Part shown: positions 1 through 9,755 of the stretch, in pieces | How positions within the stretch are numbered: position 1 is the first letter of the stretch | Layout: each line of letters opens with the position of its first letter | Assembly (NCBI RefSeq): GCF_004216665.1 | Contig: NZ_SGWY01000003.1 | Location: 310,001 to 374,000 of the forward strand | Direction: 5' to 3' | Origin: Agromyces ramosus | Lineage (GTDB): Bacteria > Actinomycetota > Actinomycetes > Actinomycetales > Microbacteriaceae | DNA length: 64,000 bases | The notes under the pieces: model-generated | Told to the model about the DNA's origin: nothing | Seen by the model: the letters and a program-made list of their open reading frames with translations, nothing else | Databases searched by the model: none | Program-made: the position numbers and the translations under genes

Positions 1-1048
1 CGAGGCCGGGGATCTCGATCCACTCGTACGCGGGACGGAATCCGCAGGCGACGATGGCGACCCCGAGGTCGGCGAGGCGCGGGGCGGGCGCGGCGACGGG
101 GTTCGACGCCGGGGGCGGCGGAAGCTCGGGCTCGGGGCGTCCGAGTGCGGCTGCGGTGCGCTCGATCGCCGTGCAGATGTCCCGGATCGCCTGGTCGCCG
201 ACCGCGACGCAGTCATCGAGGTCATCGGCGGCGATGACGTCGGTTCCATCGGTCCCGAGCACGTGCCCGATGAGCTGCACGCCCCGGGCGTCGAGCGTGC
301 GCAGGTCGAGGTCGTGCCCACCGTCGGCGCCCGTGGCGAGCGGATTCGACACGAACCGCACGGCCGGCGAGGGCATGTCCGAGAGGGTGTGCTCGAAGAA
401 GCCGGCGTCCTCCAGCCAGTCGACTGTGTCTCGCCCGTCGACGCGACGCGGCATCGCCGGTGCCCGGCTGGCGGCGAGCACGACCTCCCGGCCCGCGCGC
501 ACGAGCTCCTCCGCGAGCTGGCACCCGGTCTGTCCGCCCCCGATCACGAGCACCCGACCGTCGGGAATCGAGGCGGGTGAGCGGTACTCGGTCGCGGCCA
601 CGACCGGAAGCTCGCGCTCGAGGTCGGCGACGAAGGCCGGTCGATGCGCGCGCTGGTACGCACCCGTGCAGACGACGACCCGCCGGGCGCGAAGGCGGCC
701 AGCGGCGGTCTCGGCCGTGAAGCCGCCGTCGTCGGCCCTGAGGGCGTCGACTCGCGTCCCCTCGACGACCGGTGCTCCGAACGACGCGGCGTATCGCCGA
801 AGGTGCTCGGCGATCTCATCGCGGGCGAGGAAGCCGTCGGGCTCGTCGCCGCGATACTCGCCGCCGGGCAGGCGGATCGTGTGGTTCGGGGTGACGAGCC
901 GGAAGCTGTCCCACCGCCCGTCCCACGCGGAGCCCAGGCGGTCGCGTTCGAGCACCACATGGTCGACACCGGATGCCGCGAGGCCGTGACTGACCGCCAG
1001 GCCGGCCTGGCCGCCCCCGACGACCAGGACGTCGACGTCCGCTCGCAT
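1..1048 (-). CDS. Flavin-containing monooxygenase-like NAD(P)/FAD oxidoreductase (partial, C-terminus outside window)
   Basis: The frame is open from an ATG at 1048 to the window edge, about 349 codons, with no stop seen. The N-terminus has a dinucleotide-binding fingerprint (VLVVGGGQAGLAVS, residues ~7-20), and a second Rossmann motif (VLVIGGGQTGCQ) lies near residue 170. A late ACGFRPAY segment resembles the ATG motif of FAD/NAD(P) oxidoreductases. This arrangement fits class B flavoprotein monooxygenases and related putative oxidoreductases (CzcO/YhfW-like). The substrate cannot be told. It is divergent from radA, with about 74 bp between the starts. The rest of the C-terminus lies outside the window. 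Confidence 0.8.
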   Translation of the reverse strand, partial: MRADVDVLVVGGGQAGLAVSHGLAASGVDHVVLERDRLGSAWDGRWDSFRLVTPNHTIRLPGGEYRGDEPDGFLARDEIAEHLRRYAASFGAPVVEGTRVDALRADDGGFTAETAAGRLRARRVVVCTGAYQRAHRPAFVADLERELPVVAATEYRSPASIPDGRVLVIGGGQTGCQLAEELVRAGREVVLAASRAPAMPRRVDGRDTVDWLEDAGFFEHTLSDMPSPAVRFVSNPLATGADGGHDLDLRTLDARGVQLIGHVLGTDGTDVIAADDLDDCVAVGDQAIRDICTAIERTAAALGRPEPELPPPPASNPVAAPAPRLADLGVAIVACGFRPAYEWIEIPGL

Positions 1049-1122
1049 GCGTTCAGGGTACGCCCGTCGGCCACGCCGAGGCACGGCCACCGGATGTCTG
1101 AAGCCGCCGCTAGTCTCAGGGC

Positions 1123-2487
1123 ATGGCCCGCCCGACCTCCACGTTCCGATGCACGGAATGCGGTTGGAGCACCGCGAAGTGGGCGGGGCGCTGCGCCGAA
1201 TGCCAGCAGTGGGGCACCGTGGTCGATGTCGCGGAGCAGACGGGTATCGTGCGCTCGCTCCAGGCGGTAGCGCCGAGCGCGACGCGGGCGGCTCGCCCGA
1301 TCAACGAGGTCGAGACCGAGGATGCCGCGCACCGGCCGAGCGGCATCGGCGAGTTCGACCGGGTGCTCGGCGGCGGCATCGTCGCCGGCGCGGCCATCCT
1401 GCTCTCGGGCGAGCCGGGCGTCGGCAAGTCCACGCTGCTCCTCGAGGTCGCCGCGCGGGTCGCCGCCGCGGGCCGCCGAGTGCTCTACGTGAGCGCCGAG
1501 GAGTCCACCGCCCAGGTCCGGCTCCGCGCCGGCCGCACGGGCGCGCTCCACGACGAGCTCTACCTCGCCGCCGAGACCGACCTCGCCACCATCCTGGGCC
1601 AGGTCGACCAGGTCGCCCCCGAGCTCCTCATCGTCGACTCCGTGCAGACCGTGTCGAGCTCGCTGTCCGACGGGCTGCCCGGGCAGCCGAGCCAGGTGCG
1701 CGAGGTCGCCTCCACGCTCATCCGCGTCGCGAAGGAGCGGCACCTGCCCGTGCTCCTCGTCGGCCACGTCACGAAAGACGGCAGCATCGCCGGCCCGCGG
1801 CTCCTCGAGCACCTCGTCGACGTCGTCTGCCAGTTCGAGGGCGACCGGCAGACGGCGCTGCGTTTCGTGCGAGCGCTCAAGAACCGTTTCGGGCCCACCG
1901 ACGAGGTGGGGTGCTTCGAGATGACGGGCGACGGCATCGCCGAGGTGCCCGACCCCTCCGGCCTGTTCCTCAGCCGCTCGCGCAACGCCGTCAGCGGCAC
2001 CTGCGTCACCGTCGCCCTCGAGGGACGGCGTGCGCTTCCCGTCGAGGTGCAGGCCCTCGTGGTGGCCACCAAGGCGCCGCAGCCGCGTCGTGTCGTCAAC
2101 GGCGTCGATCCGTCGCGGGTCGCCATGATCATCGCCGTGCTCGAGCGACGCGCCGGGTTGCGCCAGCTCGGCGAGCACGACGTCTACGTGTCGACCGTCG
2201 GCGGTGTGCGGCTGGCCGAGCCCGGCGCCGACCTGGCGATCGCCGTCGCCATCGCGTCGGCCATGCGTGATCGCGCGGTTCCGCACGAGCTCGCCGCGTT
2301 CGGCGAGATCAGCCTCGCAGGCGAGGTCCGTCCCGTGACGTCGGCGAGGCAGCGCGGCGGCGAGGCGCGTCGGCTCGGCTACACGACGATCCTCGACGTC
2401 GAGGCGGGCAGCGTGCGCGCTGCCGTCGAGCGGGCGATGATGGCCTCCGCGTCGAGCCGCGAGCGCGAGCTCGACGCCGCGTTCTGA
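1123..2487 (+). CDS. radA: DNA repair protein RadA (branch-migration ATPase)
   Basis: 454 aa, the usual length for RadA/Sms. The protein has an N-terminal C4 zinc finger (CTECGW...CAECQQW, residues ~10-28), Walker A GEPGVGKST near residue 97, the RadA-specific KNRFG motif near residue 250, and a C-terminal Lon-like (P) domain. RadA is a RecA-related helicase that drives branch migration of recombination intermediates at D-loops. The start at 1123 puts the zinc finger at the expected distance from the N-terminus; only a weak AGG-type ribosome site precedes it. The gene ends 10 bp before the convergent SseB-like gene, so any terminator must lie inside coding sequence. Confidence 0.96.
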   Translation: MARPTSTFRCTECGWSTAKWAGRCAECQQWGTVVDVAEQTGIVRSLQAVAPSATRAARPINEVETEDAAHRPSGIGEFDRVLGGGIVAGAAILLSGEPGVGKSTLLLEVAARVAAAGRRVLYVSAEESTAQVRLRAGRTGALHDELYLAAETDLATILGQVDQVAPELLIVDSVQTVSSSLSDGLPGQPSQVREVASTLIRVAKERHLPVLLVGHVTKDGSIAGPRLLEHLVDVVCQFEGDRQTALRFVRALKNRFGPTDEVGCFEMTGDGIAEVPDPSGLFLSRSRNAVSGTCVTVALEGRRALPVEVQALVVATKAPQPRRVVNGVDPSRVAMIIAVLERRAGLRQLGEHDVYVSTVGGVRLAEPGADLAIAVAIASAMRDRAVPHELAAFGEISLAGEVRPVTSARQRGGEARRLGYTTILDVEAGSVRAAVERAMMASASSRERELDAAF

Positions 2488-2497
2488 TTCGGCGTCG

Positions 2498-2908
2498 CTA
2501 CGCCTCGAGCGCGCGGAGCAGCTCGTCGGGCGGCGCCTGCATGGGATGCGGCCCGGCGATGTCGAGGAACACGGTCGTGATCGTCGACTCGTGCCGCTTC
2601 AGGAACGTGCGAAGCCACGCCGGGCTCTGCAGCCCCACCGCCGGCGGCAGGTTGGCGGGCTTGTTCGCGGCGTCGCTGAACAGCAGCAGTGCCACCTCGC
2701 CGCTGTTCGGGTCGCGGTAGGTCCACACCTCGCCGCCGTCGAGCGGCTTGTCGCGCGGGCCGGGCTTCACGAGCGGCACGACGGTGTTGCCATGCCGCAG
2801 CGCGAGCGCGACGGCCGCGATGTCCTGCCGCTCCAGCGCCTCGGCGAGCGCCTGCGAACGGAACTCCACGGGCTCGCCGGGCCGACCCGACTTCTTGCGC
2901 TGCGCCAT
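2498..2908 (-). CDS. SseB-like N-terminal domain protein, hypothetical
   Basis: 136 aa from the ATG at 2908 (MAQRKKSGRPGEP). A longer GTG-initiated reading is possible but has no conserved look. The protein is soluble and small, with a central hydrophobic strand (EVALLLFSDAANKPANLP) and a WLRTFLKRHESTITTVFLDIAG helix-strand stretch. This resembles the SseB N-terminal fold that is common in small actinobacterial proteins of unknown role. No catalytic motif is visible. It is convergent with radA and lies downstream of the three-helix-bundle protein gene. The family call is tentative. Confidence 0.6.
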   Translation of the reverse strand: MAQRKKSGRPGEPVEFRSQALAEALERQDIAAVALALRHGNTVVPLVKPGPRDKPLDGGEVWTYRDPNSGEVALLLFSDAANKPANLPPAVGLQSPAWLRTFLKRHESTITTVFLDIAGPHPMQAPPDELLRALEA

Positions 2909-3037
2909 GCCTCCAGCGTAGCCAGCGGATGCCGCACGCCCGCGCGCGTCCGCGACCGGCGAACTCCGCGGGACACGGCACCGGGCCACTCGGCACCTGG
3001 GCACTCGACCGGAAGACGAATCGGGAACCGAGCGGGC

Positions 3038-3379
3038 TCAGCCCTGCGGCGGACTCCCACCGGGGTCGCCGTTCAGCATCCCGACGGACGCACCGAACGT
3101 CGACTCGGCGGACACCTCGCCCGCCCGCGGACCGAGGCCTGCGCCGGCTTCGTCGGCGGCCTCCACGATGGGTGCGGGCGTCGCCCCCTCGCCACGCAGG
3201 CGGTCGCGCGCCTCGTGCTCGACCAGGACGGGAACGAAGTCGCGGATCGGGTTCCCCTCGAGCTCGATGTGCTCCTCGCTCACGATGACCGCGACATGGT
3301 CGCGGGACACGTCGGGGAATCGTGCAGCGAGTCGGTCGACGACCTGGTCGACGGCCCGCGCTTCCTCTTCGGCGTTCAT
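3038..3379 (-). CDS. Three-helix-bundle dimerization domain protein, hypothetical
   Basis: 113 aa, starting MNAEEEARAVDQVVDRLAARFP. The first ~60 residues match the small actinobacterial domain of the form 'V..l..rFp.vsre.V...V..a...l...pIRdFVPVLVEheaR'. That domain is often annotated as a three-helix-bundle dimerization domain. The last ~50 residues are Ala/Gly/Pro-rich and probably disordered. Function is unknown. It lies between a small SseB-like gene and a 450-bp region without intact genes. Confidence 0.65.
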   Translation of the reverse strand: MNAEEEARAVDQVVDRLAARFPDVSRDHVAVIVSEEHIELEGNPIRDFVPVLVEHEARDRLRGEGATPAPIVEAADEAGAGLGPRAGEVSAESTFGASVGMLNGDPGGSPPQG

Positions 3380-3464
3380 GGGATGAGTCTCCGCCGCGCC
3401 CGGCCGCTGGGCAAGACCCCCTCCGGGTGATTCCCGGCGAGATGTCAGGTTCCGTCGCGGCCAC

Positions 3465-3566
3465 TCAGTTCAGCTGGAACTGCCTGGTCGGCGATGAGGA
3501 CCGTGGGCGAATCTCCCTCTCCGCCGACGCACAGCACGATTGGAAGCGCGGTCCCGGGACATCGTA
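3465..3566 (-). pseudogene. Fragment duplicating the 3' end of the neighbouring 4076-4738 gene
   Basis: The first ~26 bases from 3465 (stop codon included) match those from 4076 with only about two differences. They encode a C-terminus RQFQLN, against KQFQLY in the intact gene. Upstream, similarity continues in another frame (a CPGTALPIVLCVGGEGDS stretch against VPAGGASYHLSVSVDGFAS). This indicates a frameshifted, truncated copy. The rest of the paralogue between 3567 and 3833 is not recognisable. The fragment appears to be debris of a tandem duplication. Confidence 0.5.
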
Positions 3567-3833
3567 GTTGCGCAATCCGTGATCGCGCGTCCTGACCCCG
3601 CGCTCGACGGTCGACACCGACTGGAGGCGTCATTCGTCGAATGTCAATGGGTCGCGGGTGGTCCGCAACCCAGCGTAGACATGAACCGTCGGGCGTTGGG
3701 GAACCCGCCCGACCGCTGGCTGACCCGGGGCTGCAGCGCGAACCACCCATTCGCGGCTGACTCCAAGAGCCTCCGGGACAGCCCAGTCCCCGCACGCCCG
3801 ATGTCTGACCCGAAACGCGAAACGGAGACGACC

Positions 3834-4043
3834 ATGAGCAACCTCTCGGAGGGCCCGAATACCCCCGGCCTCTCGACTGATCGACAGGCCGGAGGGCTGC
3901 TTCTGGCCTTCTTCGCAGCTGTGATCCTGGTGCTGGCGGTAGCGACCTCGCTCCCTGCCGCGACGGGAACTGCGAGCACCGGCGCGCAAACGCAACAGCA
4001 GGATGGAGCAGGGACACTCGCTCACAGGGTCGGGTCGCGCTAG
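3834..4043 (+). CDS. Small single-pass membrane protein, hypothetical
   Basis: 69 aa from the ATG at 3834, with a GGAG ribosome site about 6 nt upstream (cgaaacggagacgacc). Residues ~18-40 (GGLLLAFFAAVILVLAVATS) form one transmembrane helix, followed by a Thr/Gln-rich tail. There are no recognised domains. It lies between the degenerate 3465 fragment and the convergent membrane-anchored gene at 4076-4738. The ribosome site and a coherent membrane segment favour a real gene, but the family is not recognised. Confidence 0.45.
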   Translation: MSNLSEGPNTPGLSTDRQAGGLLLAFFAAVILVLAVATSLPAATGTASTGAQTQQQDGAGTLAHRVGSR

Positions 4044-4075
4044 CCGCCGGTAGCCGGACCGCGAGCAGATTCCGC

Positions 4076-4738
4076 TCAGTACAGCTGGAACTGCTTGGTC
4101 GCGGCTGAGGCGAACCCGTCGACCGAGACCGACAGGTGGTAGGAGGCGCCCCCTGCCGGGACCGACTCCCTCGGGGTGTCGCACGTCTCGGTGCTCGACC
4201 TGGTGCGATCCCAGACGATCGGCACGCTCGAGCTGATCGGCGTTCCCGGCGTGAGCGACACTTCGGCGTCGATGGGGTCGACCTGGCAGTCGGTGGAGAC
4301 CCAGTACTGCTCCTCGCCGCTGATGATCGTGAAGACCTGCGCCTTCGTGCCGGCGTTCAGCACGCAGACGTTCTTGCCCGTGTTCGTGATCGTCACCGAA
4401 AGCTGGGGCTGCTCGCCGCCCTCGTACACGGTCTTGTCGGTGACGGGTTCGACCACGATGTCGCGTTCCTTGCAGCGGTCGCCGTCGACGGCAGTCGGCT
4501 CGGTGGGGATCGCGGTCGGCGGCTGGGTGGATTCGGTGGGCTCGTCGGACGCCGCCGCGTCGGGCGACGGCGAGGCCGTGCCCGCGGCATCCGGCTCACC
4601 GCCCTGGCTCGAGCCGGGCCGCACGATCACGAGCACGATCGCGACGATCACCGCGAGGAGCCCGAGCAGCACCATGATCCGACGACGCCGGTACACCTGC
4701 GGCGGCTGCCGCCGTGCCGGTGCGGAATTCGTCGACAT
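4076..4738 (-). CDS. Membrane-anchored extracellular protein, hypothetical
   Basis: 220 aa. A basic N-terminus (QVYRRRR) is followed by one transmembrane helix (residues ~20-41), then a Pro/Ser/Thr/Glu-rich linker and a beta-sandwich-like domain from ~residue 85 to the end. Two Cys pairs (RCKERD, NVCVLN, STDCQ, ETCDT) suggest extracytoplasmic disulfides. The domain recalls DUF4232-type modules of actinobacterial secreted proteins (VTITNTGKNVCVLNAGT). A degenerate copy of its 3' end lies at 3465. No enzymatic motif is seen. Confidence 0.65.
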   Translation of the reverse strand: MSTNSAPARRQPPQVYRRRRIMVLLGLLAVIVAIVLVIVRPGSSQGGEPDAAGTASPSPDAAASDEPTESTQPPTAIPTEPTAVDGDRCKERDIVVEPVTDKTVYEGGEQPQLSVTITNTGKNVCVLNAGTKAQVFTIISGEEQYWVSTDCQVDPIDAEVSLTPGTPISSSVPIVWDRTRSSTETCDTPRESVPAGGASYHLSVSVDGFASAATKQFQLY

Positions 4739-4802
4739 GCCCTCAGGGTACGACCGGCATGCCGATCGTCCCGGCAGCGGCGCGGCGCGCCGGGCGGGCC
4801 CG

Positions 4803-5306
4803 TCAGAGGTGCTTCAGCATGCGGGTGTTGCCGAGCGTGTTCTGCTTCACGCGTGCGAGGTCGAGGAACTCCGCGACACCCTCGTCGTGCGAGCGCACGA
4901 GCTCGGCATACAGCTCGGGGTCGACCGTCTCCGAGCCCATGTCCTCGAAGCCGTGGCGGCTGAAGAAGTCCACCTCGAACGTGAGGCAGAACAGCCGGCT
5001 CAGGCCGAGCTCGCGCGCCTCGATCTCGAGCGCCTCGAGCAGCGCGTGGCCGACTCCGTGTCCGAGCCACCCGTCGTCGACCGCGAGCGTGCGCACCTCA
5101 CCGAGGTCCTCCCACATCACGTGCAGCGCGCCCGCCCCGATGAGGCCGCCGTCGCTCGTCTCGGCGACGCGGAACTCCTGCACCGAACCGTAGAGATCCA
5201 CCCGCTCCTTGCCGAGGAGGATGCGTCGCGAGACGAGCGGCTCCACGAGCGAGACGATCTTCGGCACATCGCTCGTGCGCGCCCGGCGCACCGAGAAGTC
5301 GGTCAT
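4803..5306 (-). CDS. argA: GNAT amino-acid N-acetyltransferase (ArgA, Rv2747 type)
   Basis: 167 aa from the ATG at 5306 (MTDFSVRRARTSDVPKI), chosen over an upstream in-frame start at 5354 because homologues begin at the GNAT fold. The acetyl-CoA loop is VDDGWLGHGVGHALL, and LFCLTFEVDFFSRHGF matches the stand-alone amino-acid acetyltransferases that replace classical ArgA in Actinobacteria. These enzymes transfer an acetyl group from acetyl-CoA to glutamate/glutamine as the first step of arginine synthesis. It is followed, beyond a strong hairpin, by clpC on the same strand. Confidence 0.8.
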   Translation of the reverse strand: MTDFSVRRARTSDVPKIVSLVEPLVSRRILLGKERVDLYGSVQEFRVAETSDGGLIGAGALHVMWEDLGEVRTLAVDDGWLGHGVGHALLEALEIEARELGLSRLFCLTFEVDFFSRHGFEDMGSETVDPELYAELVRSHDEGVAEFLDLARVKQNTLGNTRMLKHL

Positions 5307-5380
5307 CCGAACATCGTACGACCCGATGGCAGGTCCACCCGACGGCTGCGACACCGCTCGGCCGCCGCGGCCTCAGACGA

Positions 5381-5415
5381 CGAAGAGCGGATGCCCGGGG
5401 GGCATCCGCTCTTCG
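5381..5415 (-). terminator. Hairpin terminator after clpC
   Basis: A perfect 15-bp stem (cgaagagcggatgcc / ggcatccgctcttcg) with a 5-nt loop (5396-5400) lies just past the clpC stop at 5428. There is no long T-run, which is common for GC-rich actinobacterial terminators. It separates clpC from the acetyltransferase gene. Confidence 0.75.
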
Positions 5416-5427
5416 TTCGTCTCGCGC

Positions 5428-7956
<2,529 letters not shown>

Positions 7957-8081
7957 CCTCAACTCCTCACGGCGCCGGCTTGGGAAGGGGCTCCGATACA
8001 ACGAGCGTAGACAACCCGGATGCCGCGTGGGCGCCTGTTCGCCGTGGGCGCAGCGCTCCCGGCGCCGCGAGCGAGGGGGGA

Positions 8082-8585
8082 TTACTTGATCGGGACCTCG
8101 ACCTCGGCGCCGGCGACCTCGACGATGAGCGGCTCGGTGGTGGTGACCTCGACCGGGGTCCAGAACACGGTCGTGTGCGGCACGAAGTCCATCGTGCAGA
8201 TCTCGTCCTCGGGGCGCTGCACGAGGTCGATCGCGACGCGGTTGCCCTCGCCGGCCTCCTCGAGGACCCTGATCTCCCTGCCCACGGTGGGGCACGATGA
8301 GCTGCCGTACATGACGAGGGCGATCTGGCCGCCCTCCTCCCACCACACGACCTGGGGCTGGTCGGTCTCCTCGAACGCCGCGCCCTCCGTCTCCTCCTCG
8401 GCCGTATCGTCCACCTCGCCGCCCGACTCGGGATCGACGTCGATGGGCTCGGCCTCCTCCGCGACGGGGAGCCCGGGGAAGTCCTCGGCGGCGTTGCCCG
8501 ACGGGTTGCATGCGGAGAGCAGGAACACCGAGGAGAGCGCCACGGCGATGAGGCCGACACGGCGAAGACGCACGGAGTGAGACAT
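8082..8585 (-). CDS. Putative lipoprotein, hypothetical
   Basis: 167 aa. It has a signal peptide with a lipobox LLSAC (Cys ~26), then an acidic, low-complexity linker (residues ~35-75, Glu/Asp/Ala-rich) and a compact C-terminal domain. That domain has a CP motif (SSSCPTVGRE) and a second Cys (EICTMDF), possibly a disulfide. Similar small lipoproteins precede clpC in relatives. Their role is unknown. The gene ends 125 bp before the clpC start on the same strand. Confidence 0.7.
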   Translation of the reverse strand: MSHSVRLRRVGLIAVALSSVFLLSACNPSGNAAEDFPGLPVAEEAEPIDVDPESGGEVDDTAEEETEGAAFEETDQPQVVWWEEGGQIALVMYGSSSCPTVGREIRVLEEAGEGNRVAIDLVQRPEDEICTMDFVPHTTVFWTPVEVTTTEPLIVEVAGAEVEVPIK

Positions 8586-8681
8586 GTCGCCATGCTAGCG
8601 GGCGGCGGCCGGAAACGGGGGTATCCGACGGCACCGCCCGCGTCCCGCGCCGCCCCCCGGTGCGGCGGGTAGCATGCCGAC

Positions 8682-9683
8682 ATGAGCAACCTGGAACGGG
8701 ATCCGATCGAGCTGATGTGCCCGCCCGACGAGCCGTCGGGTCCGGTCGTCCAGGTGCTGTCTCCACGCGACGTCCCCCTCGGCGGTCCACGCGCGATGAA
8801 CGTGCGGCGGACGCTCCCGCAACGCGGCCGCACCACGATCGGCGCGTGGTGCTTCGCCGACCACTACGGGCCCGACGACATCGCGGCATCCGGTGGCATG
8901 GTCGTGCCGCCGCATCCGCACACGGGCCTCCAGACCGTGAGCTGGCTCTTCGAGGGCGAGATCGAGCACCGCGACAGCGCCGGCAGCCACGAGCTCGTGC
9001 GGCCGGGCGCCGTGAACCTCATGACGGCGGGTCGCGGCATCTCGCACTCGGAGGTGTCGACGCCCGGCACCACCCGCCTCCACGGCGTGCAGCTGTGGGT
9101 GGCGCTGCCCGACGCGACCCGCCACATCGGCCCGTTCTTCGAGCACGCCGAGACCGTGCCCGTGACGATCGGCGATGCGACCGTGCGGCTGTTCGTCGGC
9201 ACGCTGCCCGGCGTGGATGCCGGCGCGGACGTCACGGTCTTCTCGCCGCTGATGGGCGCGCAGGTCGACCTGCCGGCGGCCGGGCGAGTCGAGCTCGAGC
9301 TGGATCCGGCGTTCGAGCACGGCGTGCTCGTCGACGTCGGCCCGGTCGTGATCGAGACGGATGGCGTCGCGACGCCGACCGCGGTCGCGTGGTCGGAGCT
9401 GGCCTACCTCGAACCCGGGCGCCGGCGGCTCACCCTCGCCGCCGGCGATGCGCCCGCGCGCGTCGTGCTGCTGGGCGGCGTGCCGTTCGGCGAGGAGCTC
9501 GTGATGTGGTGGAACTTCATCGGTCGCAGCCATGACGAGATCGTGGACTTCCGCCGTCAGTGGCAGGCCGACGTGATCGGCCGCGACAATCCCGACGGCC
9601 GCTTCGGCACGGTCGAGGGCTACGACGGCGATCCGCTGCCCGCGCCCGACCTGCCGACCGTGCGGTTGAAGCCCCGGAAGTGA
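8682..9683 (+). CDS. Pirin family protein
   Basis: 333 aa. The N-terminal cupin holds the pirin signature: PHPHTGLQTVSWLFEGEIEHRDS gives the two metal-binding His, followed by a third His and a Glu in GRGISHSEVS. The C-terminal cupin is present and the length is typical of bacterial pirins. Family members bind Fe(II); some act as quercetin dioxygenases, others as metabolic regulators, so the exact role is open. It is divergent from the lipoprotein gene and convergent with the M14 peptidase gene beyond a hairpin. Confidence 0.85.
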   Translation: MSNLERDPIELMCPPDEPSGPVVQVLSPRDVPLGGPRAMNVRRTLPQRGRTTIGAWCFADHYGPDDIAASGGMVVPPHPHTGLQTVSWLFEGEIEHRDSAGSHELVRPGAVNLMTAGRGISHSEVSTPGTTRLHGVQLWVALPDATRHIGPFFEHAETVPVTIGDATVRLFVGTLPGVDAGADVTVFSPLMGAQVDLPAAGRVELELDPAFEHGVLVDVGPVVIETDGVATPTAVAWSELAYLEPGRRRLTLAAGDAPARVVLLGGVPFGEELVMWWNFIGRSHDEIVDFRRQWQADVIGRDNPDGRFGTVEGYDGDPLPAPDLPTVRLKPRK

Positions 9684-9705
9684 GCGCCGGCGGCTGAACG
9701 ACGAA

Positions 9706-9738
9706 CGGCGCCGGCCCGGAGCTTCCGGGACGGCGCCG
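9706..9738. terminator. Bidirectional hairpin terminator
   Basis: The outer arms are cggcgcc (9706-9712) and ggcgccg (9732-9738), with an inner pairing cccgga/tccggg. It lies in the 72-bp gap between the convergent pirin and M14 peptidase genes. Confidence 0.6.
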
Positions 9739-9755
9739 CTCGCGGCATCCGCTCG

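Noticed and set aside
544..2286. 580-codon minus-strand frame opposite radA
   Set aside because: RadA on the plus strand has all family motifs; the antisense product is Arg/His/Asp-rich and includes the monooxygenase gene in a wrong frame.
7957..8081. ClgR or HspR/HAIR operator upstream of clpC
   Set aside because: I looked for CGCT-N-AGCG and CTTGAGT-N7-ACTCAAG style sites; nothing convincing was seen apart from a partial TACGCTCGTTGTA.
7957..8889. Upstream extension of the clpC frame to 8889
   Set aside because: ClpC homologues start MFERFTDRARR, and a good ribosome site precedes 7956; the extension overlaps the lipoprotein gene.
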